Of a stretch of DNA of 64,000 nt, positions 10,807 to 24,720 are shown piece after piece. The first letter of the stretch is position 1, and each line of letters opens with the position of its first letter. A model generated the notes under the pieces. The model was not told where the DNA came from, did no database searches, and saw only the letters and a program-made list of their open reading frames with translations. Source of the stretch: Adiantum capillus-veneris (taxonomy: Eukaryota > Streptophyta > Polypodiopsida > Polypodiales > Pteridaceae); assembly GCA_014529385.2 (NCBI GenBank), contig CM043942.1, forward strand, positions 2,150,501 through 2,214,500. The letters run 5' to 3'. The position numbers were made by a program, and so were the translations under genes.

Positions 10807-12375
10807 CAAACCCACACACACCCTATCTTATCCCGTCACCCCTCGGCTCTCTCACCTCTCACTCCCTAGCACCAGTCCCTGGAAGACATTGGGACCAACT
10901 GTAAGAACCAAGAGAGATGTCTGAACTCTAAACCCCCTCTCATCTCCTAGAAAGGAAGTTGGATGTAGTCTGCAACTATAAAGAGAGGTTTTTGCGGATG
11001 AGGATATCTGCTACAAACTCCGTGGTTAGAAAGTATCATGTAGTAAATACTATCCAACTTCTACCCCTGAAAGACGTTCGGGAAGTAAAATGTTGTCCGC
11101 TGAATGTAAATCAATCTCAACAAGCCAACCAGCTCACAAGCTGCACAACCAGCATTGCAGAAGGTAATACTACTGGCTGCTCCAAGAGAATGCATCAAAA
11201 TGGAGGATAAAGGTGTAAACTACTACTATTTGGATCATTTCTCAACTCTTAAGTACTCCACCCTTGAGGAAAGAGTCGAAATTATACACCGTTGGTCATA
11301 TATCACATGCCAAAAACTCCAAGCTGCTACGGTAAGTATAAAGAATAGCACAACCGAGGCTACTGAGGAATGAATTGTTCGATGTCGAAGAACCAAAGAA
11401 CTGCACCAACCACCATATACAATGATGCACTGAAAACTATATCTAAAGGAACTGCATCATGATTAGAGAGAAAACTGCTATTTTTCTTCATCTATTTGCA
11501 ACACCACTTGGGAGAATATGACCCCACTCTCAGAGTGAAGCGAGAATAGACATCCAACAAAAAAGGAACACACATAAATACTGAGACTGCAGCTAATACG
11601 ACAAGATCATGAGAAGATCTTGCTTCCAAGCTCTGTAAGAGAAGAACAAGGTGTTGTAGAAAGCCACCAAATAGACTGTCAATCCTATCTGGTGCACGTG
11701 GAACCACTAGTCTCAAAAGGAGATAGTCCGTGGAAACTGACTCCCAAGTGGTCTCCATATCCCCCTCTGAAGGAAGCACCAAAACCATGGATAAGTGTCA
11801 TAATCTCCAATAGTCCTTGCATGTGTAATTGGATTGCCCAAGAGATAGGCAAATCCAAAAGAAAATTATAATATACCTATGGAACCTGGAACTAGATTTG
11901 GGAGAACCAAGAAGACTGTCTCCCCTCATCAAAGAATGTTGGCTAATTGTAACCGGTTCCTATTCCAAGAAGGAACATTCCACTTGTACAAGATAACATG
12001 CCAGTCTAAGGATAAGGGAAGTAGGTGTGTCTTGAATGGTACAGTCTTTAGGTATCAGTCTGGAAGATGAGGCATAGGAAATACTGCTCCAATGCACTGG
12101 GAAGAGCAACAATCACATTACAATTCTGAAAGATGAGGCAACCACCAAAATGGCTAAGGAAAACATCCACCAAGATACTAATTGCACTATGGGCTAAAGC
12201 ACAATATCCAAAGCCGCAAGCAATGGGCAAGGACTGGAAGACACCATGCATGGTAGTCCGTTGAATAGAGCACCAATAGTACACTAAAAATAATAACCTG
12301 GAACCCTTCTCTAAAAGAGAAGTATCCTCAAAAGTATGGTTAGAGAACAAGCCCGTAGAAATGTTGTGACTGATT
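10641..12375. other. No gene recognised; leader and possible 5' LTR of D
   Basis: No long ORF or known motif was found. A (CT)n tract lies at about 10,771-10,803. The minus-strand sequence just below 10,900 reads TTGGTCCCAATG after a CTTACA end. This could be a PBS next to an LTR starting at about 10,900, which would place the 5' LTR of element D here, but no second copy is present in the window to prove it. Confidence 0.3.
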
Positions 12376-13400
12376 TGTAATGTAGTGTGTAGTGGAAGTG
12401 AATGATGGTGTATGCTTAGGTGGAGTGATCAGTGAGTGCTCAAGGTTCCTTTTACTTAAAGGAAGGGAGAGCCTACCATGACTTATGAGAGATTGTGAAA
12501 TGACCAAAACAAGAGAGTGAAATTGTAACAGAAAGTGTTGGGAGTGATAGAAAGAGAGAGAAAAGAGACGACACCATATGGGGTCCCAAACCCCCCTCCA
12601 AGGGCCCCCCTCTCTATTGCTACAGAGGTATTTGCTTTATATTGCACAAAATCTGGGACAATGGTTCTAAACATTCTGATGCTTGACGACGACGATGTCA
12701 AATCTAATGGCTGAAATTTGAAAATGCTCTTGATGCTTGTGGCTGAAATTTGAAATTGATGTGGATGCTGATGGAACTTGCAATGGCTGCGAGGCTACAT
12801 GTTGATTGGACGTCGTCAGCAATGACAGTTTTTGAAAACTGAAAAATGCTAGATGAACTACTGGCTGAAAATTGTTTGGTCATCTTGGCCATGATGGAAT
12901 AGCCAATTGCGATGAAGGGAAATTGGATTTGCTGGGGTACTATAGCAGTACGTGGAAACGCAAAAATGTTGTTGTCTGAAAATGTTGATGCCAATTCGCT
13001 CGGCTCTTGAGAAAACATCAGGAGAGTCTTGGTACTGCGGGTATTGCCTGGGACTGCTTAGGGGTTTCTTGAGTTTTTGAATTTCTAGAGTTTTTAGCCT
13101 TTCCTTCATTATCATTGTGAGAGCTCTCTGCTCTAGGTGTAGAAGAAGATTGCAAAGAAGAAGAATTACCATTATGCTTAACACCATTGGTCGTACCATT
13201 GTTCTTATCATTCTTTTGGTTTTGAGGGGTACTTGATTTGTTCCCCTTCCACTTACCTTTGTTGCGCTTCATTTCTTGCGCTAGAGCGATTCTAACGGTG
13301 TCATTGTAGTCCATAGGGTTGAAGACTTGCACATTGAACTTGATGTAGTCATCTAACCCAAAAGAAAAGCCTTCTTTCGTTCTGCATTTGATTTGCACAA
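12376..13400 (-). mobile_element. Element C-family fragment 2 (gag tail + LTR)
   Basis: The minus strand from 13,398 to 13,018 encodes GLDDYIKFNVQVFNPMDY and RIALAQEMKRNKGKW with a Ser/Asn-rich tail, homologous to the Gag C-terminus of element C. Directly after it comes C-family LTR sequence (13,010 to 12,376). The AAGGAAGGGAGAGCC and CTCCAAGGGCCCCCC blocks match the reverse complement of the 3,107-4,298 LTR. The PBS side and the first part of the LTR are missing. Confidence 0.75.
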
Positions 13401-13601
13401 TTGGATTCCAATCTACAAAATACGGTTAGACATTAGGAAAAATATGGACTCTCCTAGGGCCCTTTTGATTAGGGAAGGTTTAGTGGAGGACCAATGAAAG
13501 GGCTCTTGGGATATCACCTATAGCCTAAGGAGAGATAGGGGGGCAGCCTATTTGTCCCCCTCTTCAATGCTTGATTCCTAGAGAGAAAGGGGAGGTGGAC
13601 T

Positions 13602-13667
<66 letters not shown>
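13602..13667 (+). repeat. G66 homopolymer
   Basis: This is an uninterrupted run of 66 G bases. It could form stacked G-quadruplexes, and its exact length in an assembly is not reliable. Confidence 0.95.
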
Positions 13668-13668
<1 letters not shown>

Positions 13669-13839
13669 CATAAAGCCTAGAGAGGGACCCTTGACAAAAA
13701 GGGACCCCAAAAGAAAAATTGTGCAAGTCAAAAAACCCTAAAAATTTGAAATTTTTGAAAAGTCTCAAAAATGACCATTTCCCCTCCAAAATTACCCAAA
13801 ACATAACCAAACATCAAAAAGTCCCTTTTTCTCTTCAAA

Positions 13840-14300
13840 TTCCCTCTCTCTATCTCTCCCACAATCTTCTCTCCCCTGCCCCCTCCCCTCCCCTCACTCT
13901 CTCTCTCTACAGTCAACCCCACCATAGCCAAAAGATCACTCTCCATCTTCTCTAGCTCTCCCTCCCCTCCCCCCTCCATTCTCTCTGTGTTGTGCAGCCC
14001 ACCATAGCCCAAAGCTCATCACTATCCTCCTCTTCAGCTGTCCCCCCTCCCTCTCCTCACTCTCTCTACAGTCAACCCCACCATAGCCAAATGCTAACTC
14101 TCCATCCTCTCTAGCTCTCCCTCCCCTCACCCCTCCATTCTCCACAATGCAGCCCACCATAGCCCAAAGCTCATCACTATCCCACCATAGCCAAAAGCTC
14201 ACTCTCCATCCTCTCTATCTCTCCCTTTCTCCCCTTCATTCTCTCTGTAGTGTGTAGACCTCACTATCCTTCTCTCCAACCCTCACCTCCCTCCCCCTTC
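13840..14300. repeat. Polypyrimidine stretch with 159-bp tandem duplication
   Basis: The plus strand is C/T-rich with recurring CCACCATAGCC and CTCTCCATCC motifs. ACAGTCAACCCC at 13,909 and 14,068 marks two units 159 bases apart. A shorter partial third unit follows toward 14,230. ORFs here are low-complexity artefacts. Confidence 0.7.
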
Positions 14301-15150
14301 CCAATCTCTCTCTACTGTGTGGCCACCCGACCTCTTCCCAAGAATTTCCACCCATACCATGCATAGAAAACCCAAGTTGGAGATACAAAAGGTTATACTG
14401 CACAACACAAAGAGCTCGAAGGTGGAATGCCGGATCCCACAGGTATTTAGCAAGGCTCATGGGTCTACATGCAACCCTTCAGTGTTGGTCCTCATGGAGT
14501 ACAATGTCGAGGCATACTGGAACTCCATTGGAAGTGAAGACTAATGGCTTTCAAAACAAAACCTGGAATGGTGGCCATCACTCCACATGTGTATAGTGTA
14601 GCTGAGATCCACTTGCAGAGAGCTTCAAACCAATTTGCACCTCATTGTAAGTCTAATGCTAAGTCATCTTATGGGTATGTCCTCTTTAATTTGCATGTGT
14701 TCATATTTTTTGACAACGGTATTTGTGAACGTATTATTTTATCCATCTTACTTGCAAAGCAACCGCTTGAATGTCTCTCGGGTACCTTTATGGTTGTGCA
14801 TGCTATAGATAAGAACTAATCTATATAACTCAACAATGTATATTAAATTAAACTATAGTAGCTAAAACCATATTTGTTGTATTACAGGATGTTACTGTAG
14901 TGGATGCTTGGGCTCAACTTGGTTTGGTGTCATGTGGAAAGTGCGACTTCTCCAATCAGAAAATCATTCTAAATAGTCTTTTTTTGGTGTGTATACTTGT
15001 GGATATGCCGGAGGTCCATGGAGTTATCAATGATGAGACAAGCCTTGCTAAGAGCATAGCAATTGCCTCAATATATATTCCATTCAATGTATTTGATCCA
15101 GTACATAACATCCCAAGCTATTATTGTAGCCAAGCTACAACTTTGTAATA
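14301..15150 (+). other. Unidentified region, possible gene relic
   Basis: Short open stretches read MHRKPKLEIQKVILHN (14,359) and, after a pyrimidine-ACAG acceptor-like site near 14,888, VVDAWAQLGLVSCGKCDF and AKSIAIASIYIPFNVFD. They lie in different frames. I do not recognise a family. The acceptor-like site and moderate complexity leave open a decayed host gene or an unknown transposon. Confidence 0.25.
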
Positions 15151-16003
15151 AAACTACTCTTGAATAGAAAGCACTCTTGTTTCATTGCATTTTTGTCCAC
15201 TCTAGTTAATCTTCAACTATATGATGTTGTGCTTGTGATCAATTTTTGTTTCATCTAATCTTGTATGGGTATTGTGCTTCCTGCCAAATTTTTGGTGCTC
15301 ATAAGTGAATTGATTTTTTGGTAGCAAGTACACCTTTTCAATGTGCCTGCATGTAGATCTAGTAAGCCATCTAATCACTTAAAGTTAATCTCAAAATGGT
15401 GGCAAGCTTTAAATTCTTAGAAGAATCCCATACTCAAGACTAATCTAAGCAAGATAGAGCAATCATATTTCCTTGTGTTGCAGGCATAGACATGAACCTC
15501 CTTTGGCATTGAACAAACATTTAGTTCATGAGCACTTAGATTTTATCTCAATATATTTGGCGGGCTTCAAATTTTTGAAAGAACACACTCAAACCTAATC
15601 CAAGAAAGATACAACAATCATATTCCCTCATGTTTGCAAGCACACACATGAATCCCCTCTTGGCATTGTGCAAACACTTCATTCTACCTTTGCCATGAAT
15701 AATGCAATGGCATGCTATTATGTTGTATTTGATATGAATTTGTGTAAGTTCCACCATAAGTTTGTGTTCTTTGAAATCCACAAGGAACACAGACTATGAA
15801 ATCAAAATAAAGAAAAGAGAGCGAACAAACAAGATAGAGATAGGGGATATACATATATATATTGTACATAAATAGATGGAGGATAAACAGACAAATAGAT
15901 ATAGATAAATGCATTAATAGATAGATAGATAATTTGATAGATAGATACATAAATAGATAGATAGATACACATGTAGATAAAAAACACAAAGATAGATAAC
16001 TAG

Positions 16004-16036
<33 letters not shown>

Positions 16037-16330
16037 CTTTTGGAACTCAAGGGCATTGCCCCGTTATTGAGGATACACTCTTATGATGGATAAATGACAT
16101 GATACATGGATCAAACCCAAGACAAGTTACTCCTTGGATTGCTTGCTAATTGAGTATGCATCATGTATAATTTGAGCCATCTGTATAGCAGAGAATGAGT
16201 AGAGAATGCATCATGTACATGGTGAGCCATCTATATCCATTTGTAGTAGAGGATGAGATTCCTTTTTCTAGATATATCATATGAGCTATAGTTTTGTAAA
16301 ATTCTCTTTGGATGGATGTTCATGGTTATC
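15151..16330. other. AT-rich DNA with GATA and GA microsatellites
   Basis: No gene was seen. 15,840-15,975 carries a (GATA)n-like array on the plus strand, and 16,008-16,033 is (GA)n. 15,550-15,700 and 15,410-15,530 share loosely similar sentences (AATCTAAGCAAGATA/AATCCAAGAAAGATA, then CAATCATATTCC), so they are a diverged duplication about 170 bases apart. Confidence 0.6.
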
Positions 16331-16745
16331 CTGTAGGCCCAAAGCCACCATGCCCAAAACTAAGCAAGCACAAAGAGTAGGAGGCAAGGTAGGGGTGCAT
16401 AGGCCTTGGGAGGCCCAAAAAAAGCATGCCACAAGGGAGCGCATTTGGGACTTCCATAGACATTTGGACCTATGTCTATGAGCACAAGAGAGTGCATTTG
16501 GACCTATGGAAGGCCCAAATGCGCTCCCTTGTGGCAGGCTTTTTTTGGGCCTCCCAAGGCCTATGCACCCCTGCCACAAGGGAGCGCATTTGGGCCTTCC
16601 ATAGACCTATGAAAGGCTTAAATGCACTCCCTTGTGGCAGGCTTTTTTTGGGCGTGCCAAGGCCTATGCATCCTTTGCCTTGCCTTCTATCTGTGCTAGC
16701 TTGCTTTAACATGGTTGACATGGTCCTACAGGATGTTGAAACTTC
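16330..16745. repeat. Nested inverted repeat (fold-back or MITE-like)
   Basis: The left outer arm (about 16,330-16,420: AGGAGGCAAGG...GTGCATAGGCCTTGGGAGG) is complementary to the right outer arm (about 16,640-16,740, ending CCTACAGGATG). Inner segments (16,425-16,475 with 16,505-16,570, and 16,573-16,605 with 16,610-16,660) form further arms with CCACAAGGGAGCGCATTTGGG and its complement. The unit interrupts a C-family gag copy, so it is probably an inserted element. Confidence 0.75.
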
Positions 16746-16784
16746 ACTCAACCATGCAATAATAGCTATCTCATACCATGGCAT

Positions 16785-17366
16785 GCTCAAGGTGCTCAGC
16801 CAATTGTGACTCCTGCCAAGCTTGATACCAATGAATGGCATCACCTGCTAGATACATGGTAGCAGTGAAAACTTTACTGTTGCTTGTTTTCTTGTTTACC
16901 GCAAAGTAAGCATTAAATTGATGCAATCAAGAATAAATCACATAGAAGCATCCATCTTACCACCATCATACTTACGGAACGTCAACTTCTCAATGTCTGG
17001 ATAGTTAGAGTCGTCCGCTATACCCGTGCTACTTGATGACTTGCTGGACTTCTTGAATGGCTCGGTCTTCGGGGTGAGTACCTTTAGGATCAAATCTTGC
17101 AGGCATTTGTTTGTCTTTTATTTGGATGCTATGCATTGAGCCTTGTGTACTTGCTCACACTTGAGCTCCACAGCCGCCCTTCTTTCTTCAATTGCTATGC
17201 ATTGAGATTCGCGTGCTTGCTCATGCTCAAGATCCATAGCTGTCCTTTTCTCTTCGACCGCTATCCGTTGAACCTTAAGGGAAGGGAGAGCCTTCTTTGA
17301 CTATGAGAGATTGCACAATGACCAAAACAAGAGAGTAAAAACTATGAGAGAAAGTGGTGGGGGGGG

Positions 17367-17446
<80 letters not shown>

Positions 17447-17640
17447 ACAACACCAAATGGGTTCCCAAACCCCCCTCCATTGGCCCCCCTCTCTATTGCT
17501 AGAGAGGTATTTGTTTTAGATTGCATAAATTCTGAGACCATGGTTCTAAATGTTATGCTTGACAATGACGATGGAAAGGAATAGCCAACGACGACAATCC
17601 CCTTGATGACTCAATGTTTTAAAGCCCTATGAGCAAAGAT
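16785..17640 (-). mobile_element. Element C-family fragment 3 (LTR + gag)
   Basis: The minus strand from 17,275 to 16,785 gives coiled-coil Gag (IAVEEKRTAMDLEHEQARE), then DLILKVLTPK, LTFRKYDG, MYLAGDAIHWYQAWQESQ. These match element C. The 17,281-17,620 part matches C-family LTR (AAGGGAGAGCC and the CCCCTCTCTATTGCTA block shared with 12,600). The LTR 3' end, PBS and leader are deleted. The inverted repeat at 16,330-16,745 lies at its end. Confidence 0.7.
17358..17442 (+). repeat. G-run and (GA)n microsatellite
   Basis: A run of about 11 G is followed by (GA) repeats to 17,442. It lies inside the C-family LTR fragment and is absent from the copy at 12,376-13,010, so it expanded after that copy diverged. 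Confidence 0.9.
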
Positions 17641-17779
17641 CATTGGGTGGTATGGTATCGCCATAGTCTTGGCTTTTGGATCCCATTTTTTAAAAAGGCA
17701 ATGTGTAATTTTGTTGAGCGGCTTGGGAATTTGGAAACCCTTTCGAAGCCCGAGATGAGAGACGACTTTTTCAGATCTT

Positions 17780-18775
17780 GCACCTGCAACATGCCCCCCC
17801 CCTCGAAAAACAAACTAAATGGAGATGATTAGACTCATTGGAATTTGATCATGAAAATTTGGTTCATGTAGAAAGGCTTGTGGGATATTGTCTCCAGCTC
17901 AAAGATGCGTCCCATGAGAGATAGTAACAACACTTACACCCGCCTCCAAGATGAGCACCACCTAAAATCATGTCTTGATTGGGATGTGAGCAATGCAAAG
18001 GCAATGTCAGCCATTGCGGAATCTCTTACTAAAGAAATTTCTCCAACCATCCAGGCTTTGAAGACTGCTCAAGCTATGTGGTCCAAGCTTGTCAAAATGT
18101 TTGATCAGGATTCCATGATGCGATCAATCAACCTTCCAGACAATTATTTGCCATCAAGTTTCCAATTGGAAGTTCCATGCAATCTTTTCTTATAAAGGTA
18201 AAGGCTATTCATGATCAACTATCATCTATAAAAAGTGCATTGAAAAGTACCCAGATAGCTGCTTTGGTACTCACAAATTGCATGAGGAGTACGAGGTGGT
18301 GTCAATGGGGGTTGTCGTTTTCAAGTAGCATTAGATGCAGTGTTTCAAAACGCAATTGGGGGGGGGGGGGGGGGGGATGCACCTTGGAGACGCTTCCACT
18401 AAACACCATTTTTGGGAGCATTTTTAAACGTAGTTGCAAGGGTTGACCGAGCACTAACGCTGCATGTAAATGTTGCAGACATCTCTGTATGGTTCGCTAG
18501 AGGACATAGGCAAAGGCAAGCTTGACAAGGACGAGAGTACTAGTGCTCAGTTAGTTGCCTTGGTACCCGCAAGGTCGAAAAGAATTTGTTATAAATGCGA
18601 GAAGACGCTTTGTTTGGCTCAGGAATGCGAAGCCAAAGGCAAAAGCAGGAACACACAAGAGGACAAAGGCAAAGGCAAGCTAGACAACGATAACGGTGAT
18701 AAAGAATTGACAAAGGAGATCAGCATGGCACATGTGGTGAAGACCACAATGGCCACAATGTCAAATCTCTAGTCA
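17780..18775 (+). pseudogene. Ty1/copia gag remnant
   Basis: KGLWDIVSSSKMRP (17,874), CLDWDVSNAKAMSAIAESL, TAQAMWSKLVKMF and, in another frame, SFLIKVKAIHDQLSSI form the usual plant copia Gag order. After an interruption with a G run (about 18,359-18,376), ICYKCEKTLCLAQEC (18,592-18,636) resembles a zinc knuckle whose His has become Cys. No protease, integrase or RT follows. It is a dead fragment. Confidence 0.65.
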
Positions 18776-20640
<1,865 letters not shown>

Positions 20641-20779
20641 GCAACAAACACTGATAGAGGATTTTGCTCCACCATAGAGGGAATCCACTGGATCCCCCTT
20701 GCCCGCCGCCCCCCACAAAACCCACCATCCGATTTTCTCTTTCGCCGATAGAGCAAGCACCTTTAGTGGAAGAGGTGGT

Positions 20780-21600
20780 GCGCGCCTCCAGGCCACCTCT
20801 ATTATTTGCAAGATTTTCGACACCAGACCCAGTAGAGGGGATGTAGACAATCTCTTTCACGCCCGCCTTCTCGCAGAGGTGGGCAAGATTCTCGATGTTC
20901 AGCTTCACGGACGTGGCTACTACCAAATAGAGTTTGAGACTCCCGTGATGGCATCCAAGGTCATTGCAATGAGCCCCCTGACCATCCATGCAGTTCGAGC
21001 CCATTTTCAACAATGACACCAGTGTTTCGACCCAGCTACCAACGTTCTTGTCAAGACGGAGGCACACCCACCCATCTCAGTCTGCTTCCCAGGCCTGAGG
21101 AGGAAGTACCTTCCGCTCGTTTCCAAGATAGACTCAGTGATTGGGACTATTCTGTAGACACCTCGCATGTCAACCTCTGTAGCTGCCAAGGCGGCCGGCA
21201 TCCCCACAGTACGTGTTTTGGTTTGGGACACCCACACTCTCTGGAAGGTCATCCTACTACCTCGGATGAGCAATGGTTGTTTTTGATAGAGCGTGATGTA
21301 TTCGGTCCTCCTGAATTAGTGTTTCATTTGTCGACAGATGGGCCATCTTGCAAAGGCCTATCCACGGAGGAGACCCCGACCTACACCAGAGGCCCAATCC
21401 AGCCTTCAAGGGCTGGCCATCAGTAGCAGTGAGAGTCACAAAGTACGCAGGTAGAGCCACCCTCCAAGCTTGGGGCTCCAACGAAGGAGGATTGGCAGCA
21501 GGTTCATGGTCGACATCTACAGGGACCACCGCGCCAACCTAGCACTCAGAGTTGTCCTCGAGCTCCTGCTCAGCAGTAGTGGGTTCTCATTTGGGAACCA
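20780..21600 (+). pseudogene. LINE ORF1 (RNA-binding, zinc knuckle) remnant
   Basis: VGKILDVQLHGRGYYQIEF and KVIAMSPLTIHAVRAHFQ resemble the DUF4283/RRM-like region of plant LINE and related gag-like proteins. Further on, CFICRQMGHLAKAY (21,320-21,361) is a CCHC knuckle whose last Cys has become Tyr, followed by a Pro/Arg-rich tail. ORF1 coats LINE RNA. Stops and a shift around 21,016 break it. Confidence 0.6.
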
Positions 21601-21793
21601 GTTCAACCCTCTTCATCAAGACTAGGTCTGTACTCTAGTCTGCACCTCAGCCTCACCCTCAACAGCCCCTCCTCCCCCCTAGTTCCATTCTTCTGTCCCT
21701 CCACCTCCTCCCTTAGCCTCTCCATCTCGCCCTCCTCTCTCTATTGTTCCCCACGCCCCCCTCTCCCCCTTCTCCCTCTCCCCTCTCCCCCTT

Positions 21794-22390
21794 TTGCGTG
21801 GACGATATGAGACCTTTTGGTTAGCTACTTTTGGTCAACTTGGTGGCATCCAGGGAGGGGTATGTATGACTATTGCGGACTCCAAGCAGCAGGATAATAT
21901 GGACAAATGTATTATTATGCCCGGCAAGGCTCAGTGGATTACTATGCAGGTTCAGGGGTGCCTCTTGGGTTTCCTGAACATCTATGCACCCAATGTGGTT
22001 AGTGCACGTGCAGAGCTTTGGTCTCACATTGTAGAGTCTTTGCCGCAAGCAGAGCAATGGTGCATTCGGGGTGAGTTCAACATGTTGGAGGACCCCTCTG
22101 GTAGGATTGGAGGTAGCCACACTATAGTGCATGGAGTTGAGTTGGCAGCTTGGGAGAGGTTATGTATGACTCTGTGGGTTTTAGATGTGTGGCAGCATTC
22201 TAGTTTTGTGAGGCCCCCAAATATCATGGCTTTCTCTTGCTCGGACCGCAAAGTGGGAGGAGTGAATCTATCTCGAATAGATTGCTTTTACACTAGCGAC
22301 CATTTTTGTGATCTGGGTGGGATAGTTTGCATTCTAGCCAGAACTTCTTTTTTGGACTATACACCAGTAATTCTCATAGTGACAGATTGA
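21794..22390 (+). pseudogene. LINE ORF2 endonuclease domain
   Basis: This open frame reads GFLNIYAPN, WCIRGEFNML, PSGRIGG, DVWQHSSF, FSCSDRKVG and SRIDCFYTSD. These are the ordered motifs of the APE-type endonuclease, including the catalytic D-F-N step, here E-F-N. The frame ends at 22,388-22,390 before RT, and its true start would lie upstream. It is a partial, probably inactive nicking domain. Confidence 0.75.
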
Positions 22391-23040
22391 TAGAGGAGGG
22401 GGAGCACGATGCTATGCATCCCAGAGAAGGTCTTTCTAGACTCTACGCTCGGAGAGAAAGAGGAGGCTCTTTGGACAGAGGGCTTAGACATGCAGGACTC
22501 TCTTGCTGACGGAGTGGCCTCTAGACTTGCTCATATTAGTCGGCTATTTCTCCAGGAGTCTACAACCCGCACCTAAATGCAAAAAGAGAGGAGGAGCAAT
22601 ATCTCTAGGGAGGAATTGCTTCCTTGCATAGGATCCATGAGCAACATCCAGACAGTCCTTGGTTGGAGGAGCAGTTGCAGTAGGCTCGCCAGGAGCTTGC
22701 TAGCACAAAGGAGAGACACCACGAGTTTTCTTTTCATTGACAGGCATCGTAGTGGACCCAGGTGGGTGACAGAGTAACAGGGGATTTCTTTGAGACAGTG
22801 GGGCCTTGACATACGCATGCCAGGGTAAACCAGTTGAGGAGGCCTAATGGGTCTGTTTCTTCAAAGCCGGAGGAGATATGTGTAGTTACTACTGACTTGT
22901 ACCGTCACCTACTGTTTGCAAAGCCTCAGTCAAAGCGTCAGGATGCATGCAGAGAGCAGGTGTGGGCATAGATGCCTTTTCTTGTTGACTGAGGACATGC
23001 ACCACAGGCTTGAAGTGACACTCAAATAGTTCGGGCCAAA

Positions 23041-23240
23041 GTGGCATGGCAGGTCATCACTCTTCCTTGTTCTCGGGCTGGGTTGGGGATCATAGACCTA
23101 GCACAGCAGCAGAGCAGAGCCCTTCTAGGAAAGTTTGTCGTCAGAGGACTTCCTCAGGAAAGGAGTCCTGGAAGGATTTTATGCTTCAATGGCTTAGTGT
23201 TAGAGAGCCTTAGGCTTGAGGCCCCTGGTGACCTTTGACC
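23041..23240 (+). pseudogene. LINE ORF2 C-terminal segment
   Basis: AWQVITLPCSRAGLGIIDLA followed by QSRALLGKFVVRGL is the conserved K-WxxVxxPKxxGGLGIxxL block found downstream of RT in plant LINE ORF2. Only about 650 bases separate it from the endonuclease, so the RT core is deleted or degraded. Confidence 0.65.
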
Positions 23241-24256
23241 AAATGGATTTTCACAGAGATGCGCAGAGTTGGCATGAGAATGAGACTGAAGGACCGCTTC
23301 GCTGTGAGTCTGCTTTGCTCCTGGGAGCAGTTGTAGAGAGGCTTAGAGCAACGTTAGCCTACTTGCACGGAGGAGCACCTGAGACAGCCCCTTGTTTGGA
23401 ACCCCATGGTTAGCACTTAGAGAGGCCACTTGGTTGATAGTAGGCCTCATGTTTCCCGGGGTCCCATGGCAGAGGGACAACACACACTTTAGGTGATTGG
23501 ATACAATTCTCAGGCTCGTTATAGGAGCTTTAGGGCATCTATCTTCAGGACATGAGATGGGTGCAGAGCATGTGACAGGACATCATAGAGGTAGTACCAT
23601 CTGAGTGGCTCACACCTCTCAAGTTTGCAGTACCCAGATGGATGGGGGCCTTCTCGAATGGAGTTTCTCATCATAGTTCAGGCTTTTTCAGAGACTATAC
23701 TCTCTCTGTTTTTTGAGCTTTAGGCTGAGGGACACTTACAACGAGTTTCAATAGAGGCCACACAGGTGGCAGAGTGCTGTTTTCAGAGGATCCAAGTTGT
23801 GGGCATCTGCGGAAGGACATGTGTCACAAATCCTGACCCAATAGCTCTTGAGACTAGCCACTAGATCCTGGAGAGTGGTTTTGGAGGGACCCTTTATCCT
23901 TATCAGAACATCAAGGCGTCCCATTATTTCAGTACATTGTTTGACTGGGATGTCACATACTGGCAGCATGGAGAGAGGCTCGTCCTGCTGTAGCACTTCA
24001 TTGGCAGGAGGAGGGTCTCACAGCTGAGTTCTTGTCAGCTTTTTGGGAGAGGTTGTGGGACTCCAGATAGCCGAGGTGAGTCATTTTGTTCTAGTGGTTG
24101 GTTTCACATCAAGCTACAACAATTGAGAGCTGGATAATACATAGTGGTCTCTCAGTAACATGCACAGCTTGTGACCATCTTGTGGAGAGTTAGCATCACT
24201 ATCTCTGGGACTATCCTTTGGCACAATAGGTTTGGCTTTGTGTTCTTCGAATGATG
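23241..24256. other. LINE 3' region, no readable ORF
   Basis: Short mixed-frame stretches only. The composition matches the rest of the LINE. Confidence 0.35.
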
Positions 24257-24517
24257 CCAGCTCTTTCCACAACACATCAGTACACTTGGGGGGCATCTGC
24301 TTGGTCCTCTCTCATGGGCCCAACACTTCAGTTTGAGCTATCCTCCACCACTGGGATGATATTGATGTAGGGGGTCGCCCTACACTCTAGCTCTTTCTAT
24401 AGCACAGCAATACATGTGGGGGGCAGTTGCTTGGTCCTCTCTCATGGGCCCGACACTTCCATTTGAGCTATCCTCCACCAATAGGATGATAGTGATGCAG
24501 GGTGGTCGACCTACACT
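24257..24517. repeat. 130-bp tandem duplication
   Basis: CTCTTTCCACAACACATCAG at 24,261 and CTCTTTCTATAGCACAGCAA at 24,391 start two units 130 bases apart. Both continue through GCTTGGTCCTCTCTCATGGG and the TTTGAGCTATCCTCCACCA block. The units differ at many positions, so the event is old. Confidence 0.85.
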
Positions 24518-24720
24518 CCAGCCTGCTCAGAGCTTGCTCCACAAGAGTGTTGTAGTGAGAGAGAGGAGTGTTGGGAGCTCATCTGCGGCCTGACACTCTG
24601 ATTCATATGGCGGGCTCTCCCAGCAGAGACAATTTGGGATCTTTGGCTAGAGCTGATCCACACTCTCAAAGGACAGTTTGAGAGACTCCAAGGCAGCTCC
24701 AACCGCATGCGACAACGTAG

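Larger units (their letters stand above)
20641..24720 (+). mobile_element. Decayed LINE (L1-type) retrotransposon
   Basis: The plus-strand order is an ORF1-like segment with a zinc knuckle, an APE-type endonuclease and a C-terminal ORF2 segment; most of the RT is unrecognisable or deleted. This is the plan of plant L1 LINEs. Frames are broken many times. No poly-A tail or target duplication was identified, so the limits are approximate. Confidence 0.7.

Noticed and set aside
13514-13810. Polyproline protein
   Set aside because: Translation of the G66 run.
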